Assembly: GCF_003258835.1 (NCBI RefSeq)
Contig: NZ_NPEV01000023.1
Coordinates: forward strand, 1-64,000
Source of the DNA: Rhodobium orientis
GTDB lineage: Bacteria > Pseudomonadota > Alphaproteobacteria > Rhizobiales > Rhodobiaceae
Direction of reading: 5' to 3'
DNA length: 64,000 nt
The position numbers were made by a program, and so were the translations under genes. The notes under the pieces were generated by a model. That model saw only the letters and a list, made by a program, of their open reading frames with translations. It searched no databases and had not been told where the DNA came from. This document shows positions 33,984-43,881 of this stretch, in pieces; position 1 is the stretch's first letter; the number at the start of each line of letters is the position of its first letter.

Positions 33984-34335
33984 CGTTTCTTCCAGCGAAC
34001 GGACCGACACCGTCACGTCGGAATCCGAAACGTCAAACCGGCCCGTTCTGGCCCTCGACGTGGCGCTCTACGAGCATATGCTCGCCGACAGCGATCTCAC
34101 CGAGGACCAGAAGCGTGAGTTCCTCGAGACCCTCTGGTCGATCATCGTCGGCTTCGTCGATCTCGGCTTCGGGATCGATCCGGTCGGGCTCGCCTGTGGG
34201 CAGAATCCCGAAACCTCGTGCGGTCAAACCTCCGAGTCCGCTACCCTTGAAGCAGAAACCAATACCGGAAAAGCAACGCAACACCTGCGGGCCGAAGAAA
34301 AGGCGTCTGCGCGGAAAGGGAGGAGCCATGAATGA
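33976..34335 (+). CDS. Small acidic hypothetical protein preceding the recombinase
   Basis: A 119-residue acidic protein. Residues 30-75 contain ALYEHMLADSDLTEDQKREF and an LWSIIVGFVDLGFG helix. ATG 33976 is preferred over 33970 because GGAGG lies six bases upstream. Proteins of this size and motif often come just before large serine recombinases in alphaproteobacterial elements; a recombination-directionality role is possible but not shown. Overlaps the recombinase start by 8 bp. Confidence 0.6.
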   Translation: MRSVSSSERTDTVTSESETSNRPVLALDVALYEHMLADSDLTEDQKREFLETLWSIIVGFVDLGFGIDPVGLACGQNPETSCGQTSESATLEAETNTGKATQHLRAEEKASARKGRSHE

Positions 34336-36028
34336 GTTCTATGGGCGGAACAGACAGGAAAAAGACGGTTGGCCGCTGAAAGCGATCCTGTACTGTCGAA
34401 TTTCCTCTGTCGCCCAAGCCAAGAAAGGGGACGGCCTTGCGTCCCAGGAAACAAGGTGCCGCGAATATGCGGCCTACAAGGGTTATGATGTCGTCAAGAC
34501 GGTCTTCGACCGTGCGCAGTCCGGCGGGCTTCTGGACCGTCCCGGCATCAAGGAATTGCTGCAATTCCTGAAGCGCGAAAAGCATGCTGAGCAATATGTC
34601 GTCGTCTTCGACGATATCTCCCGGCTTGCTCGTGACATCCGAATTCATCTCGACCTGCGCGATGCGATTTTCGCCACCGGCGCGCGGATCGATTGCCCGT
34701 CGGTCGAGTTCCGCCAGGACTCAGATGGCCTTTATGTCGAAGGCATGCAGGCACTTGGCGCAGAGTATTTCCGCCGAAAGAACGCCGAACAAACCAAACA
34801 CAGAATGCGCGCCCGCGCCATGAACGGCTATTGGCCGTTCCACGCGCCACCCGGCTACAAATTCAAGAAGGTCGCCGGGCACGGCAATCTGCTGGTGCGC
34901 GACGAACCGATGGCCTCAATCATTCAGGAGGGGCTTGAAGGGTTTGCCTCGGGACGAATCGAGACCCAGGGCGAGCTGAAGCGTTTTCTGGAATCCCGGC
35001 CCGATTTCATGGCGGGTAGGAAAAACCGCGAGCTGCGCTACGAAGACGTGATCCGCTTTCTGACCCGGCCCCATTATGCCGGCTACATCGAAAAGCCGGA
35101 ATGGGGCGTCAGCCTGCGCAAGGGCCATCACAAAGGCCTGATCGCACTCGAGCAGTATGACCTCATTCAAACCCGTATCAGGGACGCCGCCAAAGCGCCG
35201 GCACGCAAGGACATCAATACCGATTTCCCCTTGCGCGGTTTCGTTGTCTGCGGCGATTGCGGCAAGCCGCTTACGGCGTGCTGGTCGAAGTCGAAGACCG
35301 GCAAGAAGCACCCCTATTATCTCTGCTTCAACAAGACCTGCGACAGCCATCGCAAATCGATTCCGCGCGACCGATTGGAAGCCGATTTCGAGACCCTCCT
35401 CAAACACCTGACGCCGAGCGAGCGGACGTTTCAGATTGCCCGCGCAATGTTCAAGCAGGCCTGGGATATGCGGCTGGCGCAGGCCAAGCAAGCAACGACG
35501 GCATTGAAATCGGAAATCGTGAAACGTGACCGGCAGATCGAGCAATTGCTGGACCGAATTGTCGATGCGACGTCGACGGCATCAATCTCGGCCTACGAAC
35601 GGCGGGTCGCCAAGCTTGAAAGGGACAAGCTGCTGACGTCCGAGAAGCTCGCCCAAAAGCCCGGTCCGCAGCGCCCCTTCGACGAAATGTTCGAACTCGC
35701 CTGCGAATTCCTGTCAAGCCCTTGGAATATTTGGGAAAGGGGCCCCATCAACGGGCGCAGGATGGTGCTGAAACTGGCTTTTGCCGAGCGTCCTGCATAT
35801 GACCGGAACCAGGGATTTCGAACCCCAAAAACCACCTTACCATTCAAACTGTTAGGAGATATCCATATGGGAAAATGTGAAATGGCGGAGACGGTGGGAT
35901 TCGAACCCACGATACGCGGTTCAGCGTATACTCCCTTAGCAGGGGAGCGCCTTCAGCCACTCGGCCACGTCTCCGGTTCGCCGAGATATGCCCGAGCGCC
36001 AAGCACAATGCAAGACATTGACCGGTGA
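34328..36028 (+). CDS. Large serine recombinase (element integrase) running into tRNA-Ser
   Basis: A 566-residue large serine recombinase. The resolvase domain starts ILYCRISSVAQ with catalytic Ser26; arginine-rich DDISRLARD belongs to the active-site region. A recombinase domain (about 165-300) is followed by a zinc ribbon (VVCGDCGKPL, then CFNKTC) and a coiled coil (about 385-440). The family-like end is RTPKTTLPFKLLGD. The open frame then continues antisense through the whole tRNA-Ser gene and stops at 36026-36028, so the last roughly 48 residues are coded by chromosomal target DNA. This marks the enzyme as the integrase and the tRNA as its attachment site. RBS: GGAGG before 34328. Confidence 0.93.
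   Translation: MNEFYGRNRQEKDGWPLKAILYCRISSVAQAKKGDGLASQETRCREYAAYKGYDVVKTVFDRAQSGGLLDRPGIKELLQFLKREKHAEQYVVVFDDISRLARDIRIHLDLRDAIFATGARIDCPSVEFRQDSDGLYVEGMQALGAEYFRRKNAEQTKHRMRARAMNGYWPFHAPPGYKFKKVAGHGNLLVRDEPMASIIQEGLEGFASGRIETQGELKRFLESRPDFMAGRKNRELRYEDVIRFLTRPHYAGYIEKPEWGVSLRKGHHKGLIALEQYDLIQTRIRDAAKAPARKDINTDFPLRGFVVCGDCGKPLTACWSKSKTGKKHPYYLCFNKTCDSHRKSIPRDRLEADFETLLKHLTPSERTFQIARAMFKQAWDMRLAQAKQATTALKSEIVKRDRQIEQLLDRIVDATSTASISAYERRVAKLERDKLLTSEKLAQKPGPQRPFDEMFELACEFLSSPWNIWERGPINGRRMVLKLAFAERPAYDRNQGFRTPKTTLPFKLLGDIHMGKCEMAETVGFEPTIRGSAYTPLAGERLQPLGHVSGSPRYARAPSTMQDIDR
35883..35974 (-). tRNA. tRNA-Ser(GCU)
   Basis: On the minus strand the acceptor stem GGAGACG/CGTCTCC, D arm GCCGAGTGGCTGAAGGC, anticodon stem-loop CTCCC-CTGCTAA-GGGAG (anticodon GCT), long class II variable arm and T arm GTGGG-TTCGAAT-CCCAC are all present. 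Discriminator G and an encoded CCA follow. Its 3' end faces the mobile element, the usual arrangement for integration. Fully overlapped antisense by the recombinase frame. Confidence 0.97.
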
Positions 36029-36473
36029 GGGCGTTTTAGGACCCCCGTTTTTTTGTACCGATCCCTTTGATTTGGCGCGGACGGGTTAGGTTTCCCGCCA
36101 ATGGGGGCATGCGTCGGGCACGATCCGTCCGTGCCAGTCGCCATCGCCATCCATCCGCGTCGGCCGCCGTCGCGTTGGTTTTCATCGACGGTCTCGATCG
36201 GTTCGCTTCTGATGCAATGCCGAAGGCCCCGGCCTGCCTCCGTTCAAACCCTCGTACGCCGGCAAAGCCGCGAGCGTGCCGACCGCGTGCCGCACGGTAG
36301 CGGTCACTGGCTGTTTCTGCCCGCGGCCGCGGGCGTCATTTGAACGCAGGCCATCGCTCTTGGTCGACCCGGCACCGCTCCCCAGATAAGCCACATGCGG
36401 GCAATTGTTGCGAATCGCGTACTATTTCGCGTTGCAGGGTGTTCGGCCGGCCATAAAAAGGGGGCGAGAGATC
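36029..36473. other. Intergenic region at the element-chromosome border
   Basis: No supportable gene in 445 bp; the short open frames are Arg/Pro-rich with no start signals. It should hold the leftward tRNA-Ser promoter and the rightward promoter of the ABC exporter operon. A rough run of T at 36047-36055 is not preceded by a stable hairpin. Confidence 0.5.
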
Positions 36474-37547
36474 ATGAAGAAGCCGGGGTTTGCCGTCGGG
36501 CTCCTCGTTGTCATCGTCGGCGGCGCGCTCGCCTTCGTCGGCTGGAACTACCTGCAACGGGACGAGGTGCCGGACGGATTCGCCGCCTCCAATGGCCGCA
36601 TCGAGGCGGTGGAGATCGACATCGCTACCAAGACCGCCGGCCGGGTGGAGGAGATCTCCGTCAATGACGGCGATTTCGTCACAGCGGGCGAGACCGTCGC
36701 GCAGATGGAGACCGCATCACTGAAGGCCCGGCTGCGCGAGGCCGAGGCGGCCCTGAAACAGGCGCGGATCGGGGTGGAGACGGCAAAAAGCCTCGTCGTC
36801 CAGCGCCAGGCAGAGAACGCGGCGGCAAAGGCGACGGTCGCCCAGCGCCAGGCCGAGCTCGATGCCGCCACCAAGCAGTTGACCCGCACCGAAGAGCTGG
36901 CGACGCGCGGCACCGCGACCCTGCAGAAGCGCGACGACGACCGCGCCAGCTTTGAGGGCGCCAGGGCCGCCGTCAGCGCCGCCGAGGCAACGCTCGCCGG
37001 CACCGACGCCGCGATCGGCTATGCGAGGGCCCAGGTGGTCTCCGCGGAGGCCCAGGTCGAGGCCGGAACGGCGACGCTCGACCGCATCCGCACGGACCTT
37101 GCCGATACCACCCTGACGGCGCCGCGCGACGGCCGCGTCCAGTACCGCGTCGCCCAGCCGGGCGAGGTGATCGCGGCCGGCGGCACCGTCGTCAACATCG
37201 TCGACCTTGCCGACGTCTACATGACCTTCTTCCTGCCGACCTCCGAGGCCGGCCGCATCGCCATCGGCGCCGAAGCCCGCATCGTGCTGGACGCGGCGCC
37301 GCAATACATCATTCCGGCCGAAATCTCCTATGTCGCCGACGTCGCCCAGTTCACGCCGAAGACGGTCGAAACGGAGGAGGAGCGCCAGAAGCTGACCTTT
37401 CGCGTCAAGGCCAAGGTCGATGCCGCGACCCTGCAGAAGTACATCCGCTTCGTGAAGACCGGGCTGCCCGGCATGGCCTATGTGCGGCTCGACCGGCAAG
37501 CGGAGTGGCCGGAGCATCTGGCCGTCAGGCTGCCCGATGTCCGGTAA
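36474..37547 (+). CDS. yhiI: HlyD-family periplasmic adaptor (YhiI-like)
   Basis: A 357-residue membrane-fusion protein. One N-terminal membrane anchor ([19 protein letters not shown]), a split lipoyl domain (about 38-75 and 215-260), a long Ala/Glu-rich coiled-coil hairpin (80-215) and a beta-barrel end. It bridges the inner-membrane ABC transporter to an outer-membrane channel. The ATG at 36474 lies behind GGGGGCGAGAG. It overlaps the next ABC gene by 11 bp. First gene of a yhiI-rbbA-yhhJ operon. Confidence 0.9.
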   Translation: MKKPGFAVGLLVVIVGGALAFVGWNYLQRDEVPDGFAASNGRIEAVEIDIATKTAGRVEEISVNDGDFVTAGETVAQMETASLKARLREAEAALKQARIGVETAKSLVVQRQAENAAAKATVAQRQAELDAATKQLTRTEELATRGTATLQKRDDDRASFEGARAAVSAAEATLAGTDAAIGYARAQVVSAEAQVEAGTATLDRIRTDLADTTLTAPRDGRVQYRVAQPGEVIAAGGTVVNIVDLADVYMTFFLPTSEAGRIAIGAEARIVLDAAPQYIIPAEISYVADVAQFTPKTVETEEERQKLTFRVKAKVDAATLQKYIRFVKTGLPGMAYVRLDRQAEWPEHLAVRLPDVR

Positions 37548-40305
37548 AAGCCCACCGCCCGGGGCAGGCGAGGGGCCGGAGCCCATCGCCCGGCTGAGGG
37601 GCGTCGGCCTGCGCTACGGCAGGACGGTGGCGCTGGACGCCGTCGACCTCGACATTCCGGCGGGAACGATGACCGGGCTCATCGGCCCGGACGGCGTCGG
37701 CAAGTCGAGCCTCCTGGCGCTCGTCTCCGGCGCCCGCGCGCTGCAGACGGGAACGCTCAGCGTCCTCGGCGGCGACATGGCCTCGATCCGCCACCGCCAC
37801 GAGGTCTGCCCGCGCATCGCCTATATGCCCCAGGGGCTCGGCAAGAACCTCTATGCGACGCTGTCGGTGTTCGAGAACATCGACTTCTTCGCGCGTCTCT
37901 TCGGCCACGACCGCGAGGAGCGCCTGCGCCGCATCGACGAGCTGACCGAGGCGACGGGCCTGAAGCCCTTCCTCGACCGGCCGGCGGGAAAGCTCTCCGG
38001 CGGCATGAAGCAGAAGCTCGGCCTGTGCTGCGCGCTCATTCACGATCCGGACCTGCTGATCCTCGACGAGCCGACGACCGGCGTCGATCCGCTGTCGCGG
38101 CGCCAGTTCTGGGCGCTGATCGACGACATCCGCCGCGGCCGGCCGGGCATGACCGTCGTCGTCGCCACGGCGTATATGGAGGAGGCGGAGCGGTTCGACT
38201 GGCTGGTCGCGCTCGATGCCGGCGCCGTACTGGCCACCGGCACGCCGGAGGGCATCCGCGAGCGCACCGGCACAAAGACGCTGGAAGCCGCCTTCATCGC
38301 CCTTCTTCCCGAGGAAAAGCGCGCCGCGCACTCGCCGGTGGTGATGCCGCCGCGGCCCGAAGGCGCCGGCGACGCGATCGCCATCGAGGCGCGCGGCCTG
38401 ACACGCCGCTTCGGCGACTTCACCGCCGTCAACGATGTCAGCCTCAGCATCACGCGCGGCGAGATCTTCGGCTTCCTCGGCTCCAACGGCTGCGGCAAGA
38501 CGACGACCATGAAGATGCTGACCGGGCTGTTGCCGCCGAGCGAGGGCGAGGCCTGGCTGTTCGGCCACCCGGTGGAGGCGGACGACATGGCGACCCGCCG
38601 GCGCGTCGGCTATATGTCCCAGGCCTTCTCGCTCTACACAGAACTGACGGTGCGCCAGAACCTCGACCTGCACGCCCGCCTGTTCCGGGTCCCGGCGGCG
38701 GAGACCCCGGCCCGCGTCGCCGAAATGCTCGAACGCTTCGACCTTGCCGAATTCGCCGATGCGCTGCCGGACAGCCTGCCGCTCGGCCATCGCCAGCGCC
38801 TGTCGCTGGCCGTCGCCATGGTCCACAAGCCGGAAATGCTGATCCTCGACGAGCCGACGTCGGGCGTCGATCCGGTCGCCCGCGACGGCTTCTGGCGGAT
38901 TCTGGGCGAACTCTCGCGCCGCGACGGCGTCACCATCTTCGTCTCCACACACTTCATGAACGAGGCGGAGCGCTGCGACCGCATCTCCCTGATGCATGCC
39001 GGCACGGTGCTGGTTACCGATACGCCGGAAGCGATCGTCGAACGCCGCAACGCCAGGGACCTTGAGGCCGCCTTCATCGCCTATCTGGAGGAAGCCTCCG
39101 GCGAGGAGCCGGCGGCAGGCGAGGTCCCGGCCGTGCCCCTGCAGGAGACGGCCGGCGCGACGGCCGCCGCCCAGCGCCGCTTCGACCTGCGCCGTCTCGC
39201 CAGCTATGCCCGGCGCGAGCGACTGGAACTGCGGCGCGACCCGGTCCGCTTGATGCTGGCGGTCCTCGGCAGCGTCATCCTGATGTTCGTCATGGGTTAC
39301 GGCATCACGCTCGACGTGGAGGACCTGACCTTTGCCGTCCTCGACCGCGACGATACCACACTCAGCCGCGACTACGCCCTCAACATCTCCGGCTCGCGCT
39401 ATTTCATCGAAAAGCCGCCGCTTGCCAGCCATGCCGACCTCGACAGGCGCATGCGGGCCGGCGAGATCGCGCTTGCCGTGGAAATCCCGCCGAATTTCGC
39501 CCGCGATGTCGCCCGCGGCAAATCCGTGGAGGTGGCCGTCTGGATCGACGGCGCCATGCCGCAACGGGCCGAAACGGTGAAGGGCTATGTGGAAGGCATG
39601 CACGGCACCTGGCTGCTCGCCAAGGCCCGCGAGATGGGGCGCGGCGCGGCGGCCGAGCCGGCGATCACCATCAACACCCGTTACCGCTATAACCCGGATG
39701 TGGAGAGCCTCGTTGCCATGGTGCCGGCGGTGATCCCTATCCTCCTGCTGATGATCCCGGCGATGCTCACGGCACTCAGCGTCGTGCGCGAAAAGGAACT
39801 CGGCTCGATCACCAATTTCTACGTCACGCCGACGACGCGGCTGGAATTCCTGCTCGGCAAGCAACTCCCCTATGTCGCGCTCGGCTTCGGATCGTTCCTG
39901 CTTCTGGCGTTTTTTGCCGTGACCGTGTTCGGCGTCCCGGTGAAGGGCAGTTTCCTGGCGCTTGCCGCCGGCGCGCTTCTCTACATCGGCGCGGCGACCG
40001 CCCTCGGGCTTCTGGTGTCCGCCTTCATGAAAAGCCAGATCGCCGCCATTTTCGGAACGGCGGTGATCACCATGATCCCGGCCGTGCAGTTTTCCGGCAT
40101 GATCAACCCGGTCTCTTCGCTAAGCGGGGCGGGCAGGGTGATCGGCGAGGTGTTCCCGGCATCCCACTTCATCCTCATTGCCCGCGGCACCTTTTCCAAG
40201 GCGCTCGGCTTTGCCGATCTGGCCCAGCCCTTCCTGTTCCTCATCCTGACCGTACCGGTGCTGCTTGCGCTGGCGGCGGCGGCGCTGACCAAGCAGGAGC
40301 GCTGA
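37537..40305 (+). CDS. rbbA: RbbA-type ABC transporter: two ATPase domains fused to a permease
   Basis: A 922-residue fusion. ABC domain 1 (about 15-235) has Walker [10 protein letters not shown], signature LSGGMKQK and Walker [16 protein letters not shown] domain 2 (about 285-510) has GSNGCGKTT and [11 protein letters not shown], with a degenerate signature ([11 protein letters not shown]). Residues about 555-922 are an ABC-2 permease with six membrane helices and a large periplasmic loop. The E. coli relative is named ribosome-associated ATPase RbbA, but the operon with HlyD and YhhJ points to export. Substrate unknown; drugs or lipophilic compounds are likely. Confidence 0.92.
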   Translation: MSGKSPPPGAGEGPEPIARLRGVGLRYGRTVALDAVDLDIPAGTMTGLIGPDGVGKSSLLALVSGARALQTGTLSVLGGDMASIRHRHEVCPRIAYMPQGLGKNLYATLSVFENIDFFARLFGHDREERLRRIDELTEATGLKPFLDRPAGKLSGGMKQKLGLCCALIHDPDLLILDEPTTGVDPLSRRQFWALIDDIRRGRPGMTVVVATAYMEEAERFDWLVALDAGAVLATGTPEGIRERTGTKTLEAAFIALLPEEKRAAHSPVVMPPRPEGAGDAIAIEARGLTRRFGDFTAVNDVSLSITRGEIFGFLGSNGCGKTTTMKMLTGLLPPSEGEAWLFGHPVEADDMATRRRVGYMSQAFSLYTELTVRQNLDLHARLFRVPAAETPARVAEMLERFDLAEFADALPDSLPLGHRQRLSLAVAMVHKPEMLILDEPTSGVDPVARDGFWRILGELSRRDGVTIFVSTHFMNEAERCDRISLMHAGTVLVTDTPEAIVERRNARDLEAAFIAYLEEASGEEPAAGEVPAVPLQETAGATAAAQRRFDLRRLASYARRERLELRRDPVRLMLAVLGSVILMFVMGYGITLDVEDLTFAVLDRDDTTLSRDYALNISGSRYFIEKPPLASHADLDRRMRAGEIALAVEIPPNFARDVARGKSVEVAVWIDGAMPQRAETVKGYVEGMHGTWLLAKAREMGRGAAAEPAITINTRYRYNPDVESLVAMVPAVIPILLLMIPAMLTALSVVREKELGSITNFYVTPTTRLEFLLGKQLPYVALGFGSFLLLAFFAVTVFGVPVKGSFLALAAGALLYIGAATALGLLVSAFMKSQIAAIFGTAVITMIPAVQFSGMINPVSSLSGAGRVIGEVFPASHFILIARGTFSKALGFADLAQPFLFLILTVPVLLALAAAALTKQER

Positions 40306-40307
40306 CC

Positions 40308-41429
40308 ATGCGATTTGCCAACGTCCTCCACCTCGGCATCAAGGAACTGCGCAGCCTTGCCCGCGATCCGATCATGCTGGTGCTGATCGTCTACGCCTTC
40401 TCGTTTTCCGTCTACACCGCGGCAACGGCGATGAAGGAGACCCTGCACCGCGCGCCTATCGCCATCGTCGACGAGGACAACTCGCCGCTCGCGGCCCGTA
40501 TCGCCGGCGCCTTCTATCCGCCCGACTTCCTGCCGCCGGAAATGATCAAGCCGCAGGAACTCGACCGCCGCATGGATATCGGCCTCGACACCTTCGCCCT
40601 CGACATCCCTCCCGATTTCCAGCGCGACCTCCTCGCCGGCAAGAAGCCGACCATCATGCTCTCGGTCGACGCAACGCGCATGACGCAGGCCTTCACCGGC
40701 AACGCGGTGATCCAGAACATCGTCACGGGCGAAGTGAACGCCTTTCTCAAGCGCTACCGCGACGTCCCCGATACGACCGTCAATCTGGTCACCCGGGCCC
40801 GCTTCAATCCGACGCTGGACAACGAGCGGTTCCTCGGCGTCATGCATGTCATCGACAATGTGACGCTGCTGGCGATCATCCTGACCGGCGCGGCGCTGAT
40901 CCGCGAGCGCGAGCACGGCACCATCGAGCATCTCCTCGTCATGCCGGTAACGCCCCTGGAGATCATGACCAGCAAGGTCTGGGCGATGGGGCTCGTCGTC
41001 CTCGTTGCCTGCTATTTCGCCATCCTCGTCATTGTCCAGGGTATTCTGCGGGTGCCGGTGGAGGGCTCGATGCCGCTGTTCCTGCTCGGCACGGCCCTGC
41101 ACCTCTTCGCCACCACCTCGCTCGGCATATTCCTCGGCACGGTGGCGCGCTCCATGCCCCAGTTCGGGCTTTTGATGCTGTTGATCCTTTTGCCGCTGCA
41201 GATGCTCTCCGGCAGCACGACGCCGCGCGAGAGCATGCCGGAATTCGTGCAGATGATCATGATGGGGGCGCCGAACACCCATTTCGTCATCATCGCCCAG
41301 GCGGTGCTGTTCCGCGGCGCCGACGGCTCGGTGATCTGGCCGCAACTGCTGGCCCTTGCGGCGATCGGGACGGCACTGTTCCTGTTCGCGCTCGCCCGCT
41401 TCCGCAAGGCCATCGTGACGATGGCCTGA
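40308..41429 (+). CDS. yhhJ: ABC-2 type permease (YhhJ-like)
   Basis: A 373-residue permease. One N-terminal helix (about 20-40), a periplasmic loop of about 130 residues, then five membrane helices (about 185-370), including the conserved AALIREREHGTIEHLLVMPV cytoplasmic segment. It is the second permease of the exporter and starts 2 bp after rbbA. It ends before a bidirectional terminator shared with the convergent PQQ enzyme gene. Confidence 0.92.
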   Translation: MRFANVLHLGIKELRSLARDPIMLVLIVYAFSFSVYTAATAMKETLHRAPIAIVDEDNSPLAARIAGAFYPPDFLPPEMIKPQELDRRMDIGLDTFALDIPPDFQRDLLAGKKPTIMLSVDATRMTQAFTGNAVIQNIVTGEVNAFLKRYRDVPDTTVNLVTRARFNPTLDNERFLGVMHVIDNVTLLAIILTGAALIREREHGTIEHLLVMPVTPLEIMTSKVWAMGLVVLVACYFAILVIVQGILRVPVEGSMPLFLLGTALHLFATTSLGIFLGTVARSMPQFGLLMLLILLPLQMLSGSTTPRESMPEFVQMIMMGAPNTHFVIIAQAVLFRGADGSVIWPQLLALAAIGTALFLFALARFRKAIVTMA

Positions 41430-41440
41430 GCGGGGGAGGG

Positions 41441-41502
41441 CAAAAGCAAACGGCCCGCACGAAACGACCGATATCGTTCTTCCGTGCGGGCCGCGGTTTT
41501 CC
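41441..41502. terminator. Bidirectional terminator between yhhJ and the PQQ enzyme gene
   Basis: CGGCCCGCACG pairs with CGTGCGGGCCG around a 21-base loop that itself contains AACGACCGATATCGTT. A-rich CAAAAGCAAA on the left and TTTT on the right allow termination from both sides. Confidence 0.85.
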
Positions 41503-41520
41503 GCTGGCAGTGCCGTTGGG

Positions 41521-43830
41521 TCAGTCGCCCTTCGGCAGGGCGTAGGCGATGACGTAGTCGCCGATCGGCGTTTCCATGAAGTGGTGGCCGCCGGCCATGA
41601 TCATCACGTATTCCCGGCCGTCCTGTTCGTAGACGATCGGGTTGGCCTGGCCGCCGGCCGGCAGCACGTCGCTCCAGACCACCTTGCCGGTCTTGATGTC
41701 GATGGCGCGGAACAGATTGTCGGTCGCCGCGCCGATGAAGACGAGGCCGCCCGCGGTGACGACCGGGCCGCCATTGTTCGGCGTGCCGATCTTGAACGGC
41801 AGCATGCTGGAGATGCCGAACGGGCCGTTGCGCCGTGCCGTGCCGATGGGCTCGTCCCACAGCGTCTTGCCGGTGGCGAGGTCGATCGCCTGGATGCCGC
41901 CATAGGGCGGCTTGGTGCAGGGCACGCCCGTGAACGGCACGCGCCAGCCGGCATTGACCTCGATGGCGTAGGGCGAGCCGGTCTGCGGGTCGCCGTCGCC
42001 TTCCGCATTGCTGCCGGAGCTCTGCTCCTGGTCCTCGTAGATCGGGCGCAGGTTGCGCTTGTCGGCCTCGTCGCGGGTCAGGAGGCGATTGTGGTTCGGG
42101 ACGTGGTTGTAGTTGGCGATGATGACGCCGCGCTTCGGATCGACGGCGATCGAGCCCCAGTCGGAGCCGCCATTGTAGCCCGGATACTGGATCCAGTGCT
42201 TGTCGACGGTCGGCGGCGTGTAGAGCCCGTCATAGGTCGCCTGGCGATACTGGATCCGGCACCAGAGCTGATCGATGGGGCTGAACCCCCACATGTCCTT
42301 TTCCGTAAGGCGCTCGCGCGGCAGCACGTGGTAGCCGGAGACCGGCTGGGTGTCGGCGAGGCTGCTCGTCTCCACGCCGCCCTTCGGCGCCTTCATCGCC
42401 TTGACCGGGAACAGCGAGTCGCCGGTTTTCCGGTTCAGCACGTAGATGTCGCCCTGCTTGGACGGCAGGATCACCGCCGGCACCTTTTCGCCGCCGACCG
42501 GCACGTCGACCAGCGTCGGCTGGGAGCCGAGGTCGTAGTCCCACAGATCGTAATGGACGGTCTGGAAGTGCCAGACCGGCTTGCCGGTGGTCACGTCCAG
42601 CGCGACCAGCGAGGTGGCGTATTCGTTCTCCGCGTCCGAGCGATTGCCGCCATAGTAGTCGACGGCGGAGTTGCCGAGCGGCAGGTAGACATAGCCGAGT
42701 TCCTCGTCGCCGACCGGCGCGGTCCACATGTTCGGCGTGCCGCGGGTGTAGGTCTCGCCCTCCGGCGGCAGGCCGGTCAGCTCCGGATTGCCGAGATCCC
42801 AGGCCCAGGCGAGCTCGCCCGTGACCGCATCGTAACCGCGGATGACGCCGGACGGCGCATTCTCCGCCTGGCCGTCCTTGACCTGCGCCCCGGTGACGAC
42901 GATGCCGCGCACGATCGCCGGCGGCGCGGTGACGGCGTACCAGCCGGGCACCTTCTCGCCGATGCCGGCCCACAGGTCGACGGAACCGTTCTCGCCGAAG
43001 TCCTCGCAGGGTTCGCCGGTCCTGGCGTCAACCGCGATCAGGCGCGCATCGAGCGTGCCCTCGATGATGCGGGTGGCGCAGGCATCGCCCTCGGCCGCAT
43101 CAGGATTGGTATAGGCGGAAACGCCCCGGCAACTCGCGCCATAGGGAATGGCGTCGGGCGAGACTTTCGGGTCGTAGCGCCACGTCTCCTTACCGGTGGC
43201 GGCGTCGAAGGCGACCATCTTGTTCATGGCCGTGCACATATAGAGCGTGCCGCCGATCTTCAGCGGCGTGTTTTCCGGCGAATACTTGCCCTTGGTCTCC
43301 TTGGTCGGCATGTCGCCGGTGCGGTAGACGAAGGCGCGCTTCAGCTTGGAGACGTTGTCCGGGGTGATCTGGTCGAGCGGCGAATAGCGCGTGGCGCCCG
43401 GACCGCCGCCATAGAACGGCCAGTCGGCGCCGGCCTCGGGAAGCGTTGCCGGTGCGCTGCGGGCAAGGCTTTGCGGGGCAGACGTCTCTTCGCTTTGCGT
43501 ATCGGAGGCGTCCTGCTGTTCCGTGCCGGTCTCACTCGCCTCTGGGGCGGCGGCATCGGTCGGCGGCGTAGCATCTTCGGTTGTCGTGTCGCCTGACGCC
43601 GGATCGACGACATCGGAGGTCGGGGCGGGGACCGGCGGGGTGTCCGCGGTCTCATCGGGCCGCATCTCAGCCGAATCCGGGCTCGACGGCGTTGCCGGTG
43701 CCTCGGACTCCTGCATCTGGGTCTGGGATTGCGGCTGTTCGGGCGTCTGCGACTTTGCCGCCCCGGCCGCGGCGCCGACGAACAGCGTGCCGGCGATCAG
43801 AATCCGGGAGATATTGGAAAGCGGTAACAT
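41521..43830 (-). CDS. gcd: PQQ-dependent glucose/quinate-type dehydrogenase, catalytic subunit
   Basis: A 769-residue quinoprotein. A signal or anchor (ISRILIAGTLFVGAAAGAA) is followed by about 95 residues of Pro/Thr/Glu-rich low complexity. An eight-bladed PQQ propeller then begins at ADWPFYGGGPGATRYSPLDQ and ends GDYVIAYALPKGD. Quinoprotein segments seen include WHFQTVHYDLWDYDLGSQP and NGGPVVTAGGLVFIGAATDN. It oxidises sugars or cyclic alcohols in the periplasm and feeds ubiquinone. The five-helix membrane domain normally fused to the N-terminus is missing and is coded by the gene just upstream. Family shown; exact substrate not. Confidence 0.88.
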   Translation of the reverse strand: MLPLSNISRILIAGTLFVGAAAGAAKSQTPEQPQSQTQMQESEAPATPSSPDSAEMRPDETADTPPVPAPTSDVVDPASGDTTTEDATPPTDAAAPEASETGTEQQDASDTQSEETSAPQSLARSAPATLPEAGADWPFYGGGPGATRYSPLDQITPDNVSKLKRAFVYRTGDMPTKETKGKYSPENTPLKIGGTLYMCTAMNKMVAFDAATGKETWRYDPKVSPDAIPYGASCRGVSAYTNPDAAEGDACATRIIEGTLDARLIAVDARTGEPCEDFGENGSVDLWAGIGEKVPGWYAVTAPPAIVRGIVVTGAQVKDGQAENAPSGVIRGYDAVTGELAWAWDLGNPELTGLPPEGETYTRGTPNMWTAPVGDEELGYVYLPLGNSAVDYYGGNRSDAENEYATSLVALDVTTGKPVWHFQTVHYDLWDYDLGSQPTLVDVPVGGEKVPAVILPSKQGDIYVLNRKTGDSLFPVKAMKAPKGGVETSSLADTQPVSGYHVLPRERLTEKDMWGFSPIDQLWCRIQYRQATYDGLYTPPTVDKHWIQYPGYNGGSDWGSIAVDPKRGVIIANYNHVPNHNRLLTRDEADKRNLRPIYEDQEQSSGSNAEGDGDPQTGSPYAIEVNAGWRVPFTGVPCTKPPYGGIQAIDLATGKTLWDEPIGTARRNGPFGISSMLPFKIGTPNNGGPVVTAGGLVFIGAATDNLFRAIDIKTGKVVWSDVLPAGGQANPIVYEQDGREYVMIMAGGHHFMETPIGDYVIAYALPKGD

Positions 43831-43881
43831 GGGTCACCTTTCAGGTCGGTCGTTCGGTTCGGATTGTTTTTTGCGGTCGCG

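Noticed and set aside
35875-36028. The C-terminal 48 residues of the serine recombinase as a true functional domain
   Set aside because: They are the antisense translation of tRNA-Ser and its flank; counted as readthrough into target DNA, not a domain.
37525-39864. A long open frame of 779 codons on the minus strand
   Set aside because: Fully antisense to rbbA; an effect of high third-position GC. No start signal, and the translation is Arg/Gly/Asp-rich with no domain.
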